DNA from: Okapia johnstoni
Lineage: Eukaryota > Chordata > Mammalia > Artiodactyla > Giraffidae
Assembly (NCBI GenBank): GCA_024291935.2
Contig: CM044326.1
Span: forward strand, 37,571,948 to 37,635,947
Direction: 5' to 3'
DNA: 64,000 nucleotides
Shown piece after piece: positions 33,470 through 44,559 of this stretch (the first letter of the stretch is position 1; the number at the start of each line of letters is the position of its first letter). Under the pieces are notes generated by a model that saw nothing but the letters and a program-made list of their open reading frames with translations, did not search any database and was not told the DNA's origin. Both the position numbers and the translations under genes were made by a program.

Positions 33470-33675
33470 AGAATCCATCTGCCAGTGCAGGAGACGCAAG
33501 AGACAGGAGACACAAGTTCAATCCCTGGGGGTCAGGAAGATCCCCTGGAGAAGGAAATGGCAACCTACTCCAGTATTCTTGCCTGGGAAACATCATGGAC
33601 AGAGGACCCTTGAGGGCTACAGTTCATGGGGTCAAAAAGAGTCAGACGTGATTGAGTGCCTGAGCACAGCATGTG
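33470..33675 (+). mobile_element. Bov-tA SINE
   Basis: Starts inside the head (GAAGAATCCATCTGCCAGTG), box B AAGTTCAATCCCTGGGGGTC, tail AGAGTCAGACGTGATTGAGT, then a CA-rich tail to about 33698. Its body is the inverse of the preceding copy. Confidence 0.93.
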
Positions 33676-33698
33676 GCACACACACACATACACACCCC

Positions 33699-34144
33699 CA
33701 CCCTAGTTTGAAGATAAAGGATTTTAGCTCACATTTGGGAAGTGCAGACCCAGTACAGATACATCAGGGACCAAGCTTCAGTTCTTTTCTATTCTTCTGT
33801 CTCCTTTTGGTGGGACTGCTTCATCCACAGGGTATCTTCTCCAAGTCATCTGATGGATAAAATCTTCAAGTCAGCATGCTTCCAGGGGGCAGATTAAGAA
33901 GGCTGCTTCCCTACATCGTAGCTAATCTATCAGTGATCCCAAGCTCTGTTGGGGGGCATCCTGGCCTCCTGAACCCCTTGCTCTCCAGAGGAACAGGATG
34001 ACCAATATTAACTGTGATGTTTTAAATCTCATCCCTGGGTCTGGGGGTCTTGCCACCCCTGTGAGTCACAAGAGTTGCAGAGGATGGAGTGAGATGTCCG
34101 AATGGAAGATAGATTCTTTTAGGAGACAGAGAGTGAGGAATGGA
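33699..34144. other. Unassigned sequence
   Basis: No repeat or exon recognised. Confidence 0.4.
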
Positions 34145-34290
34145 TGTATCGTCTCTATGTGCAGATGAGAAAACTGAGACTCAGTGAGATTAAGTATCAT
34201 GTTCACATAGTAGCACTAAATGACCACACAACGAGTGGCAGAAGGAAGTTTGTGCCCAAATCAGTCTATTCCCCAAAGCCTTTGTTTATT
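34145..34290 (-). mobile_element. MIR fragment
   Basis: GATGAGAAAACTGAGACTCA, then TAAGTATCATGTTCACATAG and GTGGCAGAAGGAAGTTTGTG, the reversed MIR core order. Confidence 0.55.
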
Positions 34291-35144
34291 GCATAAGGAA
34301 TAAAGGGGGAGGGGTAGATAAAAGAGGGAAAATAGCAAAGAGAGGGAAAGGAAGAATTAAGGAAGGCATAAGTTTCCTCCCCCAGCAGGCCAGCTTAAGA
34401 AGCAATGCACCATGTGGTTTTCCAGTTCATTACTCCTTGGCATCAGCGAGTTCTCATTTGTGAGAAGAAAACAATGACTTTAAAAGGCTCGTAAAAATTC
34501 TTGGACATCAACAGAGGCTTTCTCAAACATAATTTCATTATATTGGGAAGAAAGTGAATTTGTTCTTTTCAGAGACAATCTTCGCTTCTAGTTATATTAA
34601 TTTACAAATAAACAGAAACAAGTGTCCTGTGGTTGGCTGAACTCCAGATATTAGAGGAAGAACGTAGCTGAAGTCATTCAACTGAAGTCAAATGTAACAG
34701 ACATCCCCATGCCTGACTTTTAAAGAAGCTTCCAGATTTATAATTTCATGCTGAGGTTGAACCTCTTAGAACCTGAGAACTGTAATATATTTATAAGAGA
34801 AAGGACATTTTCCTTCTGACCTCTGAGACAACCAGGTCTGTATCTTTCTGCTGTGATATCATCATTACGTCAGTATCACGGGTCAGGGTTGAGTATAGTC
34901 TAAGACTGGGAGTGAGGGGACCTTGTGGGCCACAGTACCAGGCCCTAAGGATGCTATTGAAATAGGTGTGAGCACATGAACCTGATCAGGCAGGTAAGTT
35001 GGGTTCACAAGGTTTTATACAGTAGGCCATACTCAACGCTCAAAGTAAAATCTTCAGATGATTTGGCTCATTTTGGAAGAGTTCTCACATGTGACTGAGC
35101 CAGTGTCTCCTAGGTAAAAGTCTGAAAGGAGAGAGGTAAGTACC
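34291..35144. other. Unassigned sequence
   Basis: Purine-rich around 34305-34365; otherwise unremarkable. No gene recognised. Confidence 0.4.
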
Positions 35145-35334
35145 CAGTTGTTCAGTTGTTCAGTCATGTCTAACACTTTGCAACCACATGAACTGTAGCA
35201 CACCAGGCTTCCCTTCACTATCTCCCTGAGTTTGCTCAAGCTAATGTCCATTGAGTCAGTGGTGCCATCTAACCATCTCATCCTCTGTTGCCCCTTTCTC
35301 CTCCTGCTTTCAATCTTTCCCAACATCAGGGTCC
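35145..35334 (-). mobile_element. BovB LINE 3' end
   Basis: Reversed tail GTTGTTCAGTTGTTCAGTCA to ATCTTTCCCAACATCAGGGT, about 190 bases, one of the shortest copies here. The GTTGTTCAG-type tail marks an older lineage. Confidence 0.9.
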
Positions 35335-35514
35335 TGGATAATTGACACAAGATTCTGAGAGGAACACAAGGGAACATTACACTTCCATCAGAAGGTCTAT
35401 GCCTGAGTCAGATAGATGGACTATTTCATATCTAATGCCCAAATGCATGCCAACCCAGTGCATATGGCTGTGGGCAACCAAACATTCTTCCAAACTCTTC
35501 TACATTGAGTCTTG

Positions 35515-35695
35515 ATCATATATTTTACTGGCTTCATCGTATTTCAATTCCCTCCACTGTAAAATGGATATAACATATCTAACTCATGGGATTGCTGTGA
35601 AGGGGATTTTGGGGAGGATTAAAGTAATAAGTGCAAACAAAGAGACTAGAATGTTGCATGGCACATAGAAAATAATAGAAATGGATAGCTACAAA
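35515..35695 (+). mobile_element. MIR fragment
   Basis: CACTGTAAAATGGATATAAC, GGGATTGCTGTGAAGGGGAT, and AGAATGTTGCATGGCACATA are in forward MIR order. Confidence 0.5.
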
Positions 35696-35699
35696 ACCT

Positions 35700-36068
35700 A
35701 TGTATCGGTCAGCTTGAGATGCTATAACGGAATACCATAGACTGAATGGCTTAAGCAACAGTAATTTATTTTCCACAGTTCTGGCAGATAGGAAGTCCAA
35801 GAGCAACATGTTAGCTAATTTGGTTCTTGGTCAATGACCTCTTCTTTGCTTGCAGATGACCACCTTCTTGATGTGTCTTCTCATGAAAGAGAGAACAAGA
35901 GAGAGAAAGCTGTCTGGCTACTCCTTTATAAAGGCACAGCTCCTATTGGACCAGGGCCTCAGCCTCACGAAATAGTTATCTTCCCAAAGCCCTGTCTCCA
36001 ATATCACACTGGGGATTAGGGATTTCACATGTTAATTTGGGGGAGTACACAGATTTTCAGTCTATGAC
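35700..36068 (-). mobile_element. MLT1-type LTR relict
   Basis: Reversed MaLR LTR: GAATACCATAGACTGAATGG, AACAGTAATTTATTTTCCAC, TGATGTGTCTTCTCATG, CAAAGCCCTGTCTCCAATAT and TAGGGATTTCACATG, in the right order. Solo, no coding sequence. Confidence 0.72.
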
Positions 36069-37242
36069 AACCTGTATAAATAATGGTACCTAAAATTTCC
36101 CTAAGGCTATCAGGTTTTCCTAGGCTTCCAAAGATGCTTAGCTCGATGAAAAAAATATCATAAGAGGAGGAATTTATCACATCTAAAGGGTGCTCTTGAC
36201 CCTATGTTCTCCAGAGTTCTACCCAGTGGTTTCTCAAGCTCAATGTGATAACTACATCAAAGTCATTACAAATCCACTTGGAATATACTGTTAGCATTGT
36301 TGCCTGGGTGAAACTTTGGACTGAGAAATGGCATAACTGACTTTCTCTAGTAATTTATGCAGCTTATCCTAGGAGTGCCTTGAAGAACTCCAGCTTAAAT
36401 AGTCTCTGCCTCAATGTATTGGCTAGAGAGTTGGACTCACTCAATGCGAAAGTAGTAGAATATAGAGTGACATTTGTTGTGGAAATCACCGCCTCCCAGA
36501 ACCCTTGCCATCTTCTTCTCTTTTTCTATTATTTAAATTAATAAATTATTTCCTCCAAGGAAGCAAAGCCTCATTTCCTGTTCATTTCAACTATCTGACA
36601 ATTGTATTCACAGTTCAAACTTTGGGATCTATGATAACAGGACTGATATTTTACAGTTTTTTTTTTTCACAGTATTCCAAAGAAAGCTCAACATTTTTTA
36701 ACACAGAGCATCACATAAACCACTGCCAATCAACACTGGCAAATGTATATGAAACCAATTTCTCATACATGTTTTAGTACTTCCCAGGTTAGCCTGAAGG
36801 ATGGGGACATTCACATCTTTGATATGGTGAAGTCTCAGGGATCTGAAAAATATGGAAATGGCTAATGGAAAGATCAATGGAAAAATTACTGATGTTAGAG
36901 TTTGAAAATTTCTCTTTTTCCTAGATAATTTCTTGAATCCTAGTTATCACACATTCAAATCCTATAGCTTTGATGAAATCAAGGCAAGTTTTTATGACTC
37001 GGTTGTCTCATGTGATGGTAAGAAAATCTGTTACTTGCCTACAGATATAATCAGTCCCAAGTGACACTGTTTGCCAAGTCTTTGGCACAAAATAGGGTCT
37101 GAAGAAGGTATTCTTTTATATCGTGTGTGATCTCAGATTCCTGAGAAATAATTAATAGAAAATTTCTAGACTAAACTTTGATAACTATATTCACACAAAA
37201 CTCCTGTTAATATCAGTATTTTTATGAAGGGTCTGATTCTGG
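36069..37242. other. Unassigned AT-rich sequence
   Basis: No repeat, exon or RNA gene recognised. Confidence 0.4.
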
Positions 37243-37471
37243 TCAGGCTTCCTTGGTGGCTCAGCAGTACAGAAACCTCTTGTCAATGCAGGAGACATAA
37301 GAGACACAGGTTCGGTTCTTGGGTCGGGAAGATCCTTTAGAGGAGGGCATGACAACCCACTCCAGCATTCTTGCCTGGAGAATCCCCATGGACAGAAGAG
37401 CCTGGAGGGCTACAGTCCATGGGGGTCAAAAAGTCACATGGGTACGACTGAGCAACTAAGCACACACACAA
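37243..37471 (+). mobile_element. Bov-tA SINE
   Basis: Head CAGGCTTCCTTGGTGGCTCA, box B AGGTTCGGTTCTTGGGTCGG, tail GGTACGACTGAGCAACTAAG, CA-rich end. Confidence 0.94.
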
Positions 37472-37700
37472 TAAGAATGGCACAAAAGACATGAAATTGC
37501 CTTTAGCTATAGATGACTGATTACATATTAACAAAAATAATCGTTTAGGGAATCTAAAAACAAGCCATACTTGAAAATACTTGCATTAATATATGAACAT
37601 CCAGCAAGGTTATAGGATACAATATAAAATACAAAAAAATGAATTTATAAGGGAAATGAACAATTCAAAAATGAGATATTTTAAATAACCATTTATAACA

Positions 37701-37880
37701 TGGTCTTTGTTGCTAAATCGTGTCCGACTCTTTGCGAAAAACACTGTAGCCCACCAGGCTCCTCTGTCCATGGAGTTTTTCAAGCAAGAATACTGGAGTG
37801 GGTTACCATTTTCTTCTCCAGAGAATCTTCCCTAGTCAGGGATCCAACACAGGTCTTTCTGCATTGCAGGTGGTCTCTTA
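37701..37880 (-). mobile_element. Bov-tA SINE
   Basis: Reversed SINE: TTGTTGCTAAATCGTGTCCG, AATACTGGAGTGGGTTACCA, then a decayed reversed box B (CAGGGATCCAACACAGGTCT). The head end is lost. Confidence 0.93.
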
Positions 37881-39191
37881 ATTCACAAAACACATAGAAA
37901 TATATTTTCCAAAAATGTGCAAGACCTTTACTCAAAAAAACTGCCAGACATTGCTAAAAGACATTTAAGCCTAAATAAGTGGAGATAAATATTATACTCA
38001 CGAATGGGACAACCTGTCAAAGTGTCAAACCTCTTTGAATTGACCTGTAGATTTAATACAATCCCATTGAAAATTCTAGAAGAATTATAAAAATTGACAT
38101 ACTAATTCTAAAATTTATGTAGAAATTTAAGTGATCATTAAAAAATAATGAAGTTAAAGAACTTATATTCTCTGATTGTCTCTCTAAGTTACATTATTAT
38201 AAAGAGTCTGTTTTTGGAGTGAGGGTATCAAAATACATCATTAGAACTTAATAAGAAATCCAAAAGTAGACTCACAAACATGTGGCCAATTCATTTTTGG
38301 CCAAGTCATTATGCAATACAGTGGGAAAAAGTCTTTTCAAGAAATGGTACTGTATCAACTAGGTAGTAATCTGGAAAAACAACTGATTAAGGGACATTAC
38401 CTTACAACACACAGAAAAAAATTATTTTGATATGAGCCATAAAGCCAAATGTAAGCCCCAAATTCTAAAGATTCTAGGGAAAGAAACAGAAAAATAATGT
38501 TGTGACTTTATCTCTTAGAATACAAAAGGCATTAAACATATGAGAAAAATAAATTTACCAAATTTAACTTCATGTAAATCAATTGCTTCTAGTAGTCAAA
38601 GAACATTATGAAGAAAATTAAAAAGTTAGCCACTGAGTGGAAAAAAATGAATTTGCTACACAAAGGAATTATATCTAGAATATATTAAATGATGTCCACA
38701 TATCAAAATAAAAAGATCACAGTCCAATAAAATATATAGACATCTATTTCACTAAAGAAGATAAAAAAATGCTAGAAGATGTTCAAAATACATCTGTCAT
38801 CTAAGAAATATAAATTCAAACCACAATGGAATCAGCCCACACCCTCCATAATGAGTAAAAGAAAACATTGACTACTTCAAATAGTGATGAGGATATATGG
38901 TAACTAGATCTTAGACGTTTGGGGGGGCGTGTGAAAAGGCGCCATCATTTCGGGAAGGCTTTACGCAGTTAAAGATGCATGTTAAAAGTTCACATATCCC
39001 ATGAGCCAGTCACTCTGTTCTTAGGGATTTATGGGAAAGAAATGATAACACATGCCCACAAAAATGTGTTATCAAATTCTTCAAAGCAGTTTTATTTATT
39101 ATAGTTGAAAACTAGAAATGACCCAAATGTTTTTTTACAGAAGAATAGATAAACAGATTTTAGCATACTTATAGAATACTATACAACAATG

Positions 39192-39328
39192 CTTCTGCTG
39201 CTGCTGCTAAGTCGCTTCAGTCGTGTCCGACTCTGTGCGACCCCATAGACGGCAGCCCACCAGGCTCCCCTGTCCCTGGGATTCTCCAGGCAAGAATACT
39301 GGAGTGGGATGCCATTGCCTTCTCCATT
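39192..39328 (-). mobile_element. Young-looking Bov-tA-type SINE, 5'-truncated
   Basis: Reversed tail with a CTG-triplet run, then CTAAGTCGCTTCAGTCGTGT and CGACCCCATAGACGGCAGCC, very close to the recent ruminant form. Flanks CAACAATG (39184-39191) and CAACAGTG (39329-39336) are a 7/8 TSD. It lies in the old L1. Confidence 0.92.
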
Positions 39329-39660
39329 CAACAGTGAAAAACAACAAACTAAATTAAATGAAAAACAACAAACAGCATGGATGAATATCAGAAAGGTTGC
39401 ATTAAGTGAAAGAAACCAGATACAAAAGAATAAATGTTGCATTACTTCCTTCATATAAAAGATCGCTTGAAGTTTAAGTTCATGTAAAGTTTAAGAATGA
39501 GTACAACTAGACTATGGGAGTAGAAAAAAGTGAAACGTTAGCTGTGAGAGTCAGGCAGGGATTGACCGCAGATGATCATAAGGAAATGCTCTGTGGTAAT
39601 GAAATGTCCTGCAACTCCTTTGTTGTATTTCCATATGTTACAGTGCCTTAAAACATTGAT

Positions 39661-40429
39661 GCTTTTCTGCCTTGTGTGCAGAGCTTGGTTCAGCGGTTCT
39701 GTGACTCCTTGCAATGTGTACTAGGGTTTCTAGTGGTCTGGGCTGTTTTCTTACAGCATGACATATACAGCAGCATCCTCCTTAAGGGTTTGGTCTGGAA
39801 CTCTCAGAGCCTCATTTCTGCCACATTCAGCTGGTTAAAGTAAGTCACAAGTTCAGCCCAGAGCCAAGGAAGGAGAAACAGATTCCATCTCTGGATAGGA
39901 GGGACAGCAGGCAAGAGAGAGGGGAAGAGAAGGGACTGTTTGCAGCTTCTGGGACATCATTTAACACAGTTTAAATGTTGGTCACGTGGGTATACATATT
40001 TGTCTAAATTCTCCAACTATACTTTTAAAATCTGTGCATCTCACTATATATAAATTAAAACGTGGCAATTGAGAATTCTCACCTTAACCCTTTCTAATTG
40101 AGCATGGGAAATACAAGCACAAGAAGGAGGGCTTTCTAACAAATGCATATCAAGGTTCATTCATTTCCCGAAATTCATTTGTCTGAGTTCTCTTTACAGA
40201 ATCAGTTAAAAGGATAAAACATAGTCTGAAGACCAGACGGAAAAATTAAAATTGCTCATTAGGTCATTCACAAAACTCTGCTTTTGAAGAATTATAATGT
40301 ATAATTTGGCTACTCGAGCAAACTATTCAAAGCTTGTTGTAACTGAGGATTTTATCTTATGCTAGCAGAGAGGGGTCTCCCATAGATTTTACATATTTTA
40401 TCCCTTCATTTTGAGGAATGCAGAAGAAG
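39661..40429. other. Unassigned sequence
   Basis: No repeat or exon recognised. Confidence 0.4.
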
Positions 40430-40660
40430 CAGTGAAGTCCAGTGATAAAAAACACAGGCTTTGGAGAGAGAAGGCCTAGGAGAGTTCTGTCAGTCAATAA
40501 TTGTATAAACTTGAACAAGTGGATTCATCTTAGTGACTCATTTTTCCCAGCAATTAAAGAGAAATAACATCACCTAACCGACTTATTAGAAGAATTCAAA
40601 GAGGTCATCGTTAAGTGCATATCATGGTGTTGAGCATATACGAGGGAGCCAATATGTGAA
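40430..40660 (+). mobile_element. MIR fragment
   Basis: Forward order: AAACACAGGCTTTGGAGAGA, TGTATAAACTTGAACAAGTG, AGGTCATCGTTAAGTGCAT, GGTGTTGAGCATATACG. Confidence 0.45.
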
Positions 40661-41039
40661 AAGGAAGGAATGTGATAAAGGTAAAAATACCAAAAAACAA
40701 CAGAAATTCCATATCTCAGCAGCTAAAGACCTTCTCAACTTAACCACACCCTTAGCACCCCTCCTTTCCCTCAAGATCCTGAAATCACACACATACACCA
40801 GCCCCACCTGCCCTGTCTCTGCAGGGCTCAGTTGTAACTCAGTTCAGTTCAGTCTGATTCTTGTCATCAAAGGATTATGGGTGGAAATGCAAATCCCCCT
40901 AAGGAAGAACTTTGCAATTATTAGGCCTCTTTGTAAAAGAATGGATTTCCAGTAAAGAGTGACTTTCTAATCACTAGAGGTATTAAGTGAGAGAGGCTTA
41001 ATAACTTTTCAAGTTTTGTTCCTTAATGTTGTCAGAAGG

Positions 41040-41445
41040 ATAAGAGCTTGAATTTTGCCTCACATGCTATTTGTATTTCTTTGCATGTGTCAGCCTAGCT
41101 GAACCTTGATGTCCTCACTTATAAAATGGGAATAATAATGATGTCTAAGAGCTACCGTCAGGGAACATCCCTGGTGCTCCAGTGGTTAAGAATCCACCTT
41201 GTAATGCAGGGAACGTGGGTTCGATTCCTGGTCAGGAAACTAAGATCCCACATGCTGTGGAGAAACTAGGCCCATGTGCCACAACTACTGAGCCTGCACT
41301 CTGCAACTCTAGAGTCTGTGCGCCAGACTCCCAGGATCCTGCATGAGGCAACATAAATCCTGCATGCCTCGACAAAGACTCAGTGCAGCCAAGCAAATAA
41401 ATAAAAGAGCTACCATTGGGATAAACAGTGGTTTATGTGAACTGC
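41040..41445 (+). mobile_element. MIR fragment, split by a CHR SINE
   Basis: GAACCTTGATGTCCTCACTT and ATAAAATGGGAATAATAATG fit a forward MIR. The insert at 41157-41404 interrupts it. Confidence 0.48.
41157..41404 (+). mobile_element. CHR-type tRNA SINE with perfect TSD
   Basis: Head CATCCCTGGTGCTCCAGTGG, box B GGGTTCGATTCCTGGTCAGG, CHR body CCACATGCTGTGGAGAAACT, tail AGCAAATAAATAAA. AAGAGCTACC occurs on both sides (41147-41156 and 41405-41414). Confidence 0.93.
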
Positions 41446-41454
41446 CTAGTCTGA

Positions 41455-41677
41455 CTTCCTACTCCTATGGTTCAGCAGAAAAGAAACTGCCTGCAATGCA
41501 GGAAACGCAGAAGGTACAGGTTCGATCCCTGGGTCAGGACGATCCCCTGGGGGAGGAAATGGCAACCCACTCCACTATTCATTCCTGAAAAACCCCATGG
41601 ATGGAGGAGCCTGGTGGGCTACAGTCCATGGGGTTACAAAGAGTCGGACACGACCGAGTAACTGAGAACACACACAT
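41455..41677 (+). mobile_element. Bov-tA SINE with perfect TSD
   Basis: Box B AGGTTCGATCCCTGGGTCAG, body GGGCTACAGTCCATGGGGTT, tail GAGTCGGACACGACCGAGTA. CTAGTCTGA flanks it exactly (41446-41454 and 41678-41686). Confidence 0.95.
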
Positions 41678-42044
41678 CTAGTCTGATACCCTGTGAACTT
41701 TGGTCACTGCACTTGCTGTTATGAAACCCCTATTATATGTCAAGTCCTGTGCTGGAATTCACAGTCCACTAGGAATACAGATATAACAAGATATACTTAC
41801 AGTACAGAGTGAGAAAAGTTATGTGAATTATGAAAATAATTTTGCAAGTGCAACAAGGAAGCACTAACTGCCTGGGCAATTATGAAGCAAAACTGAAAAT
41901 TAAAAACAAACAAAGCTCAATTATATTTGATTATTAAATTTGAAAGATTATCATAATGCTTGAAAAGCACTCTGAGATGTTTTTATTTGGTATAATGGGA
42001 AATATAGACTTGGGATATTAAACCTAGTGAAGATTTTAATTGAT

Positions 42045-42260
42045 AAGAGGACAGACTTTGATTATGGTCTGAGTATTGATTGAAATTTTATCTGTGTGAC
42101 CTCATATAATTAGTATACATACTCTATGCTTCAGGTACCTAATCTGTTGAGTGGGGATAGTACCGTATCTTTCACCATGTTGGTTTTGAGGGTTATGTGT
42201 GATAATATATCTAAGATCACACAGCATAGGACCAGACATAACTGGATAAGTGTCTGGTTG
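42045..42260 (+). mobile_element. MIR fragment
   Basis: TGTGTGACCTCATATAATTA, GCTTCAGGTACCTAATCTG, GAGTGGGGATAGTACCG and GAGGGTTATGTGTGATAATA follow forward MIR order. Confidence 0.45.
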
Positions 42261-42589
42261 CCCGTACTGTGAGATGGATCATATAGCTGGAATTCCTTTA
42301 GATCCTGTAACAGAAGACCCTAAAATTGGCTTGAATGATCAGAGCAGTTTTATTAGCTCACATAAGTCCAAAGGGAGGTCAACACAGTTGATCAACTCAG
42401 TGACCTAGGATGCCAGCAAGAACCCGTTTTTTCTGTGGTTCTGCTCTGCCATCCTCAGCTGGTTGGTTTTGCATTTCACCTACCCTTCAAGATGATGATG
42501 GCACCTCCATACATTATGTCTTAATATAAAGACATCCAGGAAGAAGGGAATTTCCTTCTGTGTATCTGATACACATCTTCTTATAATAT

Positions 42590-43046
42590 TTGTTGTTCAG
42601 TTTCTTAGCTGTGTCTGACTCTGCCACCCCATGAACTGAAGCATGCCAGGGTCCCCTGTTCTCCACCGTCTCTTGGAATTTGCTCAGATTCATGTCCACT
42701 GAGTCGGTGATGCTATCTAACCATCTTATCCTCTGTTGCCCCCTTGTCTTCTTAGTCTCAACTTTTCCCAGCACTGGGGTCTCTTCCAAAGAGTTGGCTC
42801 TTCGCATCAGGTGGCTATAGTATTGGAGCTTCAGCTTCAGCATCAGTCCTTCCAAAGAACACCCAGTGTTGAGTTCCTTTAGGACTGACTGGCTTGATCC
42901 CCTTGGAATCCAAGGGACTCTCAAAAATCTCCAGCTTCAAGGTTCAAAAGCATCAATTCTTCGGTACTCAGCCTTCCTTATGGGCCAACTCTCACATTCA
43001 TACACGACTACTGGAAAAGCCATGGTTTTAACTATACAGACCTTTA
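42590..43046 (-). mobile_element. BovB LINE 3' end with TSD
   Basis: Reversed tail TTGTTGTTCAGTTTCTTAGC through the C-terminal RT region to ACTATACAGACCTTTA. The minus strand has 136 open codons with the RGQQRIRWLDSITDSVDMN landmark. Flanks TCTTATAATAT (42579-42589) and TCTTATCATAT (43047-43057) match at 10/11. It inserted at the edge of the hAT relict. Confidence 0.93.
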
Positions 43047-43822
43047 TCTTATCATATAGTGGTTCCCAAGAGGTTTGGTCTCAGAACTTCAAAGATTGTT
43101 TATATGAGTTACATGTGTCAACATTTACTTTAATAGAAACTAAAACTGACAATTTTGAATTATCTACTTACAAATAAAACCAAACTCATTGTGTGCTGAT
43201 AAACCATCATTTTAATGAAAAACAACAAATATATTTCCATATTTTCTAGAGCAAAAGCTATATATATGTTTTTAATTAGTAGAAAATGACATTGCTTTTC
43301 TTTTTATTCAAATCTCTAACAGCCAGCTCAGTGGAACATAGCTAGGTTCTCATATCAGCTTCTGCATACAAGTTCTTGGATATACCACTTCAGTTCAAGT
43401 CGCTGATAAAAATCTGGCCTCACACAGAAGTGAGAAAAGGAGTGCTTCCGTGGTCTTTGCAGATAACTGTAGATATTTTTCATTTCTACTGCATCAGAAC
43501 TCAACAAATGGTAGTTTCCTCAAAGTCAGTAGTAGTGTAGAATCTGAAGGTATATACTTTCTGTATTCTGTTTCGTAATCTCTTGCACTTTGAATGGAAA
43601 TTTTGCCTATGCGCAATCTTATAACATCATTCATTGGTTCTTTGGAAAATATTGTTTTCTTGAGTAATGGAGGACTTCCAAATGTTGACCTGTTTTATGT
43701 ACAATATTTAAAAACAAGTCACTGCTTGTCCCATCAAAAAAAAAAAGTCTTTTCTTATTGAGAAGTCAAGCTCATAGTAGGAGGTTAAGTTTATCCAAAA
43801 AGTCTGTTTTTTCCTTCAAGTT

Positions 43823-43960
43823 TCAAACTTTGTCTTTAGCAACAAATAGTGTCATCCGTTTCCTCTGAAGTAGGAGGATCGCTTGACTCGGTTTCACAAA
43901 AATGTCTGCCAAGTACCCAAGTTTAGTAACTGTAGTTCATCGGTAGTTCTTTCAAGTAAA
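43823..43960 (-). pseudogene. hAT transposase C-terminal remnant
   Basis: On the minus strand KLGYLADIF is followed some 13 residues later by LFVAKDKV and a stop. This resembles the 'K-L-(A)-Y-L-A-D-I-F...L-Q' block of hAT transposases and their domesticated relatives (ZBED5, FAM200 type). Just upstream an apparent one-base frameshift separates a D-E-L-Q stretch. Stops and frameshifts rule out function. The identification rests on a short block. Confidence 0.6.
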
Positions 43961-44117
43961 AAGAGTGAGTGGGTGAACTTGTGGAAAAAACAGCTGTTTT
44001 GATTTGTAACCCAGTCACGTTCACGCTTCCCCAAGCAGCCCAGGGCCCTAACTGGACTCCCCATTTCGTCACACGGAATAGTAAAAAGATTGTACTCAAG
44101 GGCTAAAATTCAAGACA

Positions 44118-44280
44118 ATTAATTATGTACATATAATTATATATAATTTATTTAATTTATAGTATATAAATAATATATATAATTAATATATGTTAACTAA
44201 ATATATTAATTATATTATATATTACTCTATAATATATACTGCAATTACAATGGCAATTAATGTATTATATTATATATATA
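44118..44280. repeat. AT-rich low-complexity tract
   Basis: About 160 bases almost wholly A and T with many short palindromes (TATATAATTA, AATTATATT), inside the hAT relict. Confidence 0.85.
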
Positions 44281-44559
44281 ACTGCTCCATTAGGGGTATG
44301 CTTAAATAAATCTGGCATTTCCCTGTTTTCTTTTTTTTTGTTTTTTTTACACCTGTGCTTGTGAACGTAGGAAGCCCCAGACGGTGTGGTGCCACCCCCT
44401 TGATCCATGCTAAGGCACCGGCAGTCCTACCCTGACTTGTTTTTGCACCCTTAGTGCCTGTGCCAACACAGTGACAAAGAGAAATAACAAATTAATATTA
44501 TTACAAGAATAATTATGCCATCCTTGAACCCAAGAAAAGTCATACTTTGAGAGCTGCTG

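Larger units (their letters stand above)
37560..39660 (+). mobile_element. Old L1 ORF2/3' region, two SINE insertions
   Basis: Forward L1 text over 2 kb: AATCCCATTGAAAATTCTAG near 38063, CACAAACATGTGGCCAATTC near 38274, ATATCCCATGAGCCAGTCAC near 38995, and GCATGGATGAATATCAGAAA near 39374, in ORF2-to-3' UTR order. No long open frame survives. Bov-tA at 37701-37880 and 39192-39328. Confidence 0.75.
43057..44559 (-). mobile_element. Charlie-like hAT DNA transposon relict
   Basis: The left end TAGTGGTTCCCAAGAGGTTT, followed by GGTCTCAGAACTTC, matches the CAGTGGTTCTCAAAC...GGTCTCAGGACC terminus of Charlie-type elements. The right end ATACTTTGAGAGCTGCTG is a degenerate inverse of that terminus. 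Between them the minus strand carries a transposase remnant (43823-43960). An AT-rich expansion lies at 44118-44280. The expected 8-bp TSD is not recognisable, and the left flank was altered by the BovB insertion. Right boundary moderately sure. Confidence 0.6.

Noticed and set aside
33357..33675. Single twin-primed Bov-tA
   Set aside because: Both halves carry their own 3' tail and CA-type repeat. One insertion cannot supply two tails, so two insertions are more likely.
40837..40860. Isolated CAGTTCAGTTCAGT as a BovB tail
   Set aside because: Only about 14 bases match and the following sequence is not BovB. Probably chance.
43200..44060. Processed pseudogene of a host gene
   Set aside because: No poly(A) tail or exon-exon joins seen, and hAT-type terminal sequences at both ends explain the transposase-like block better.
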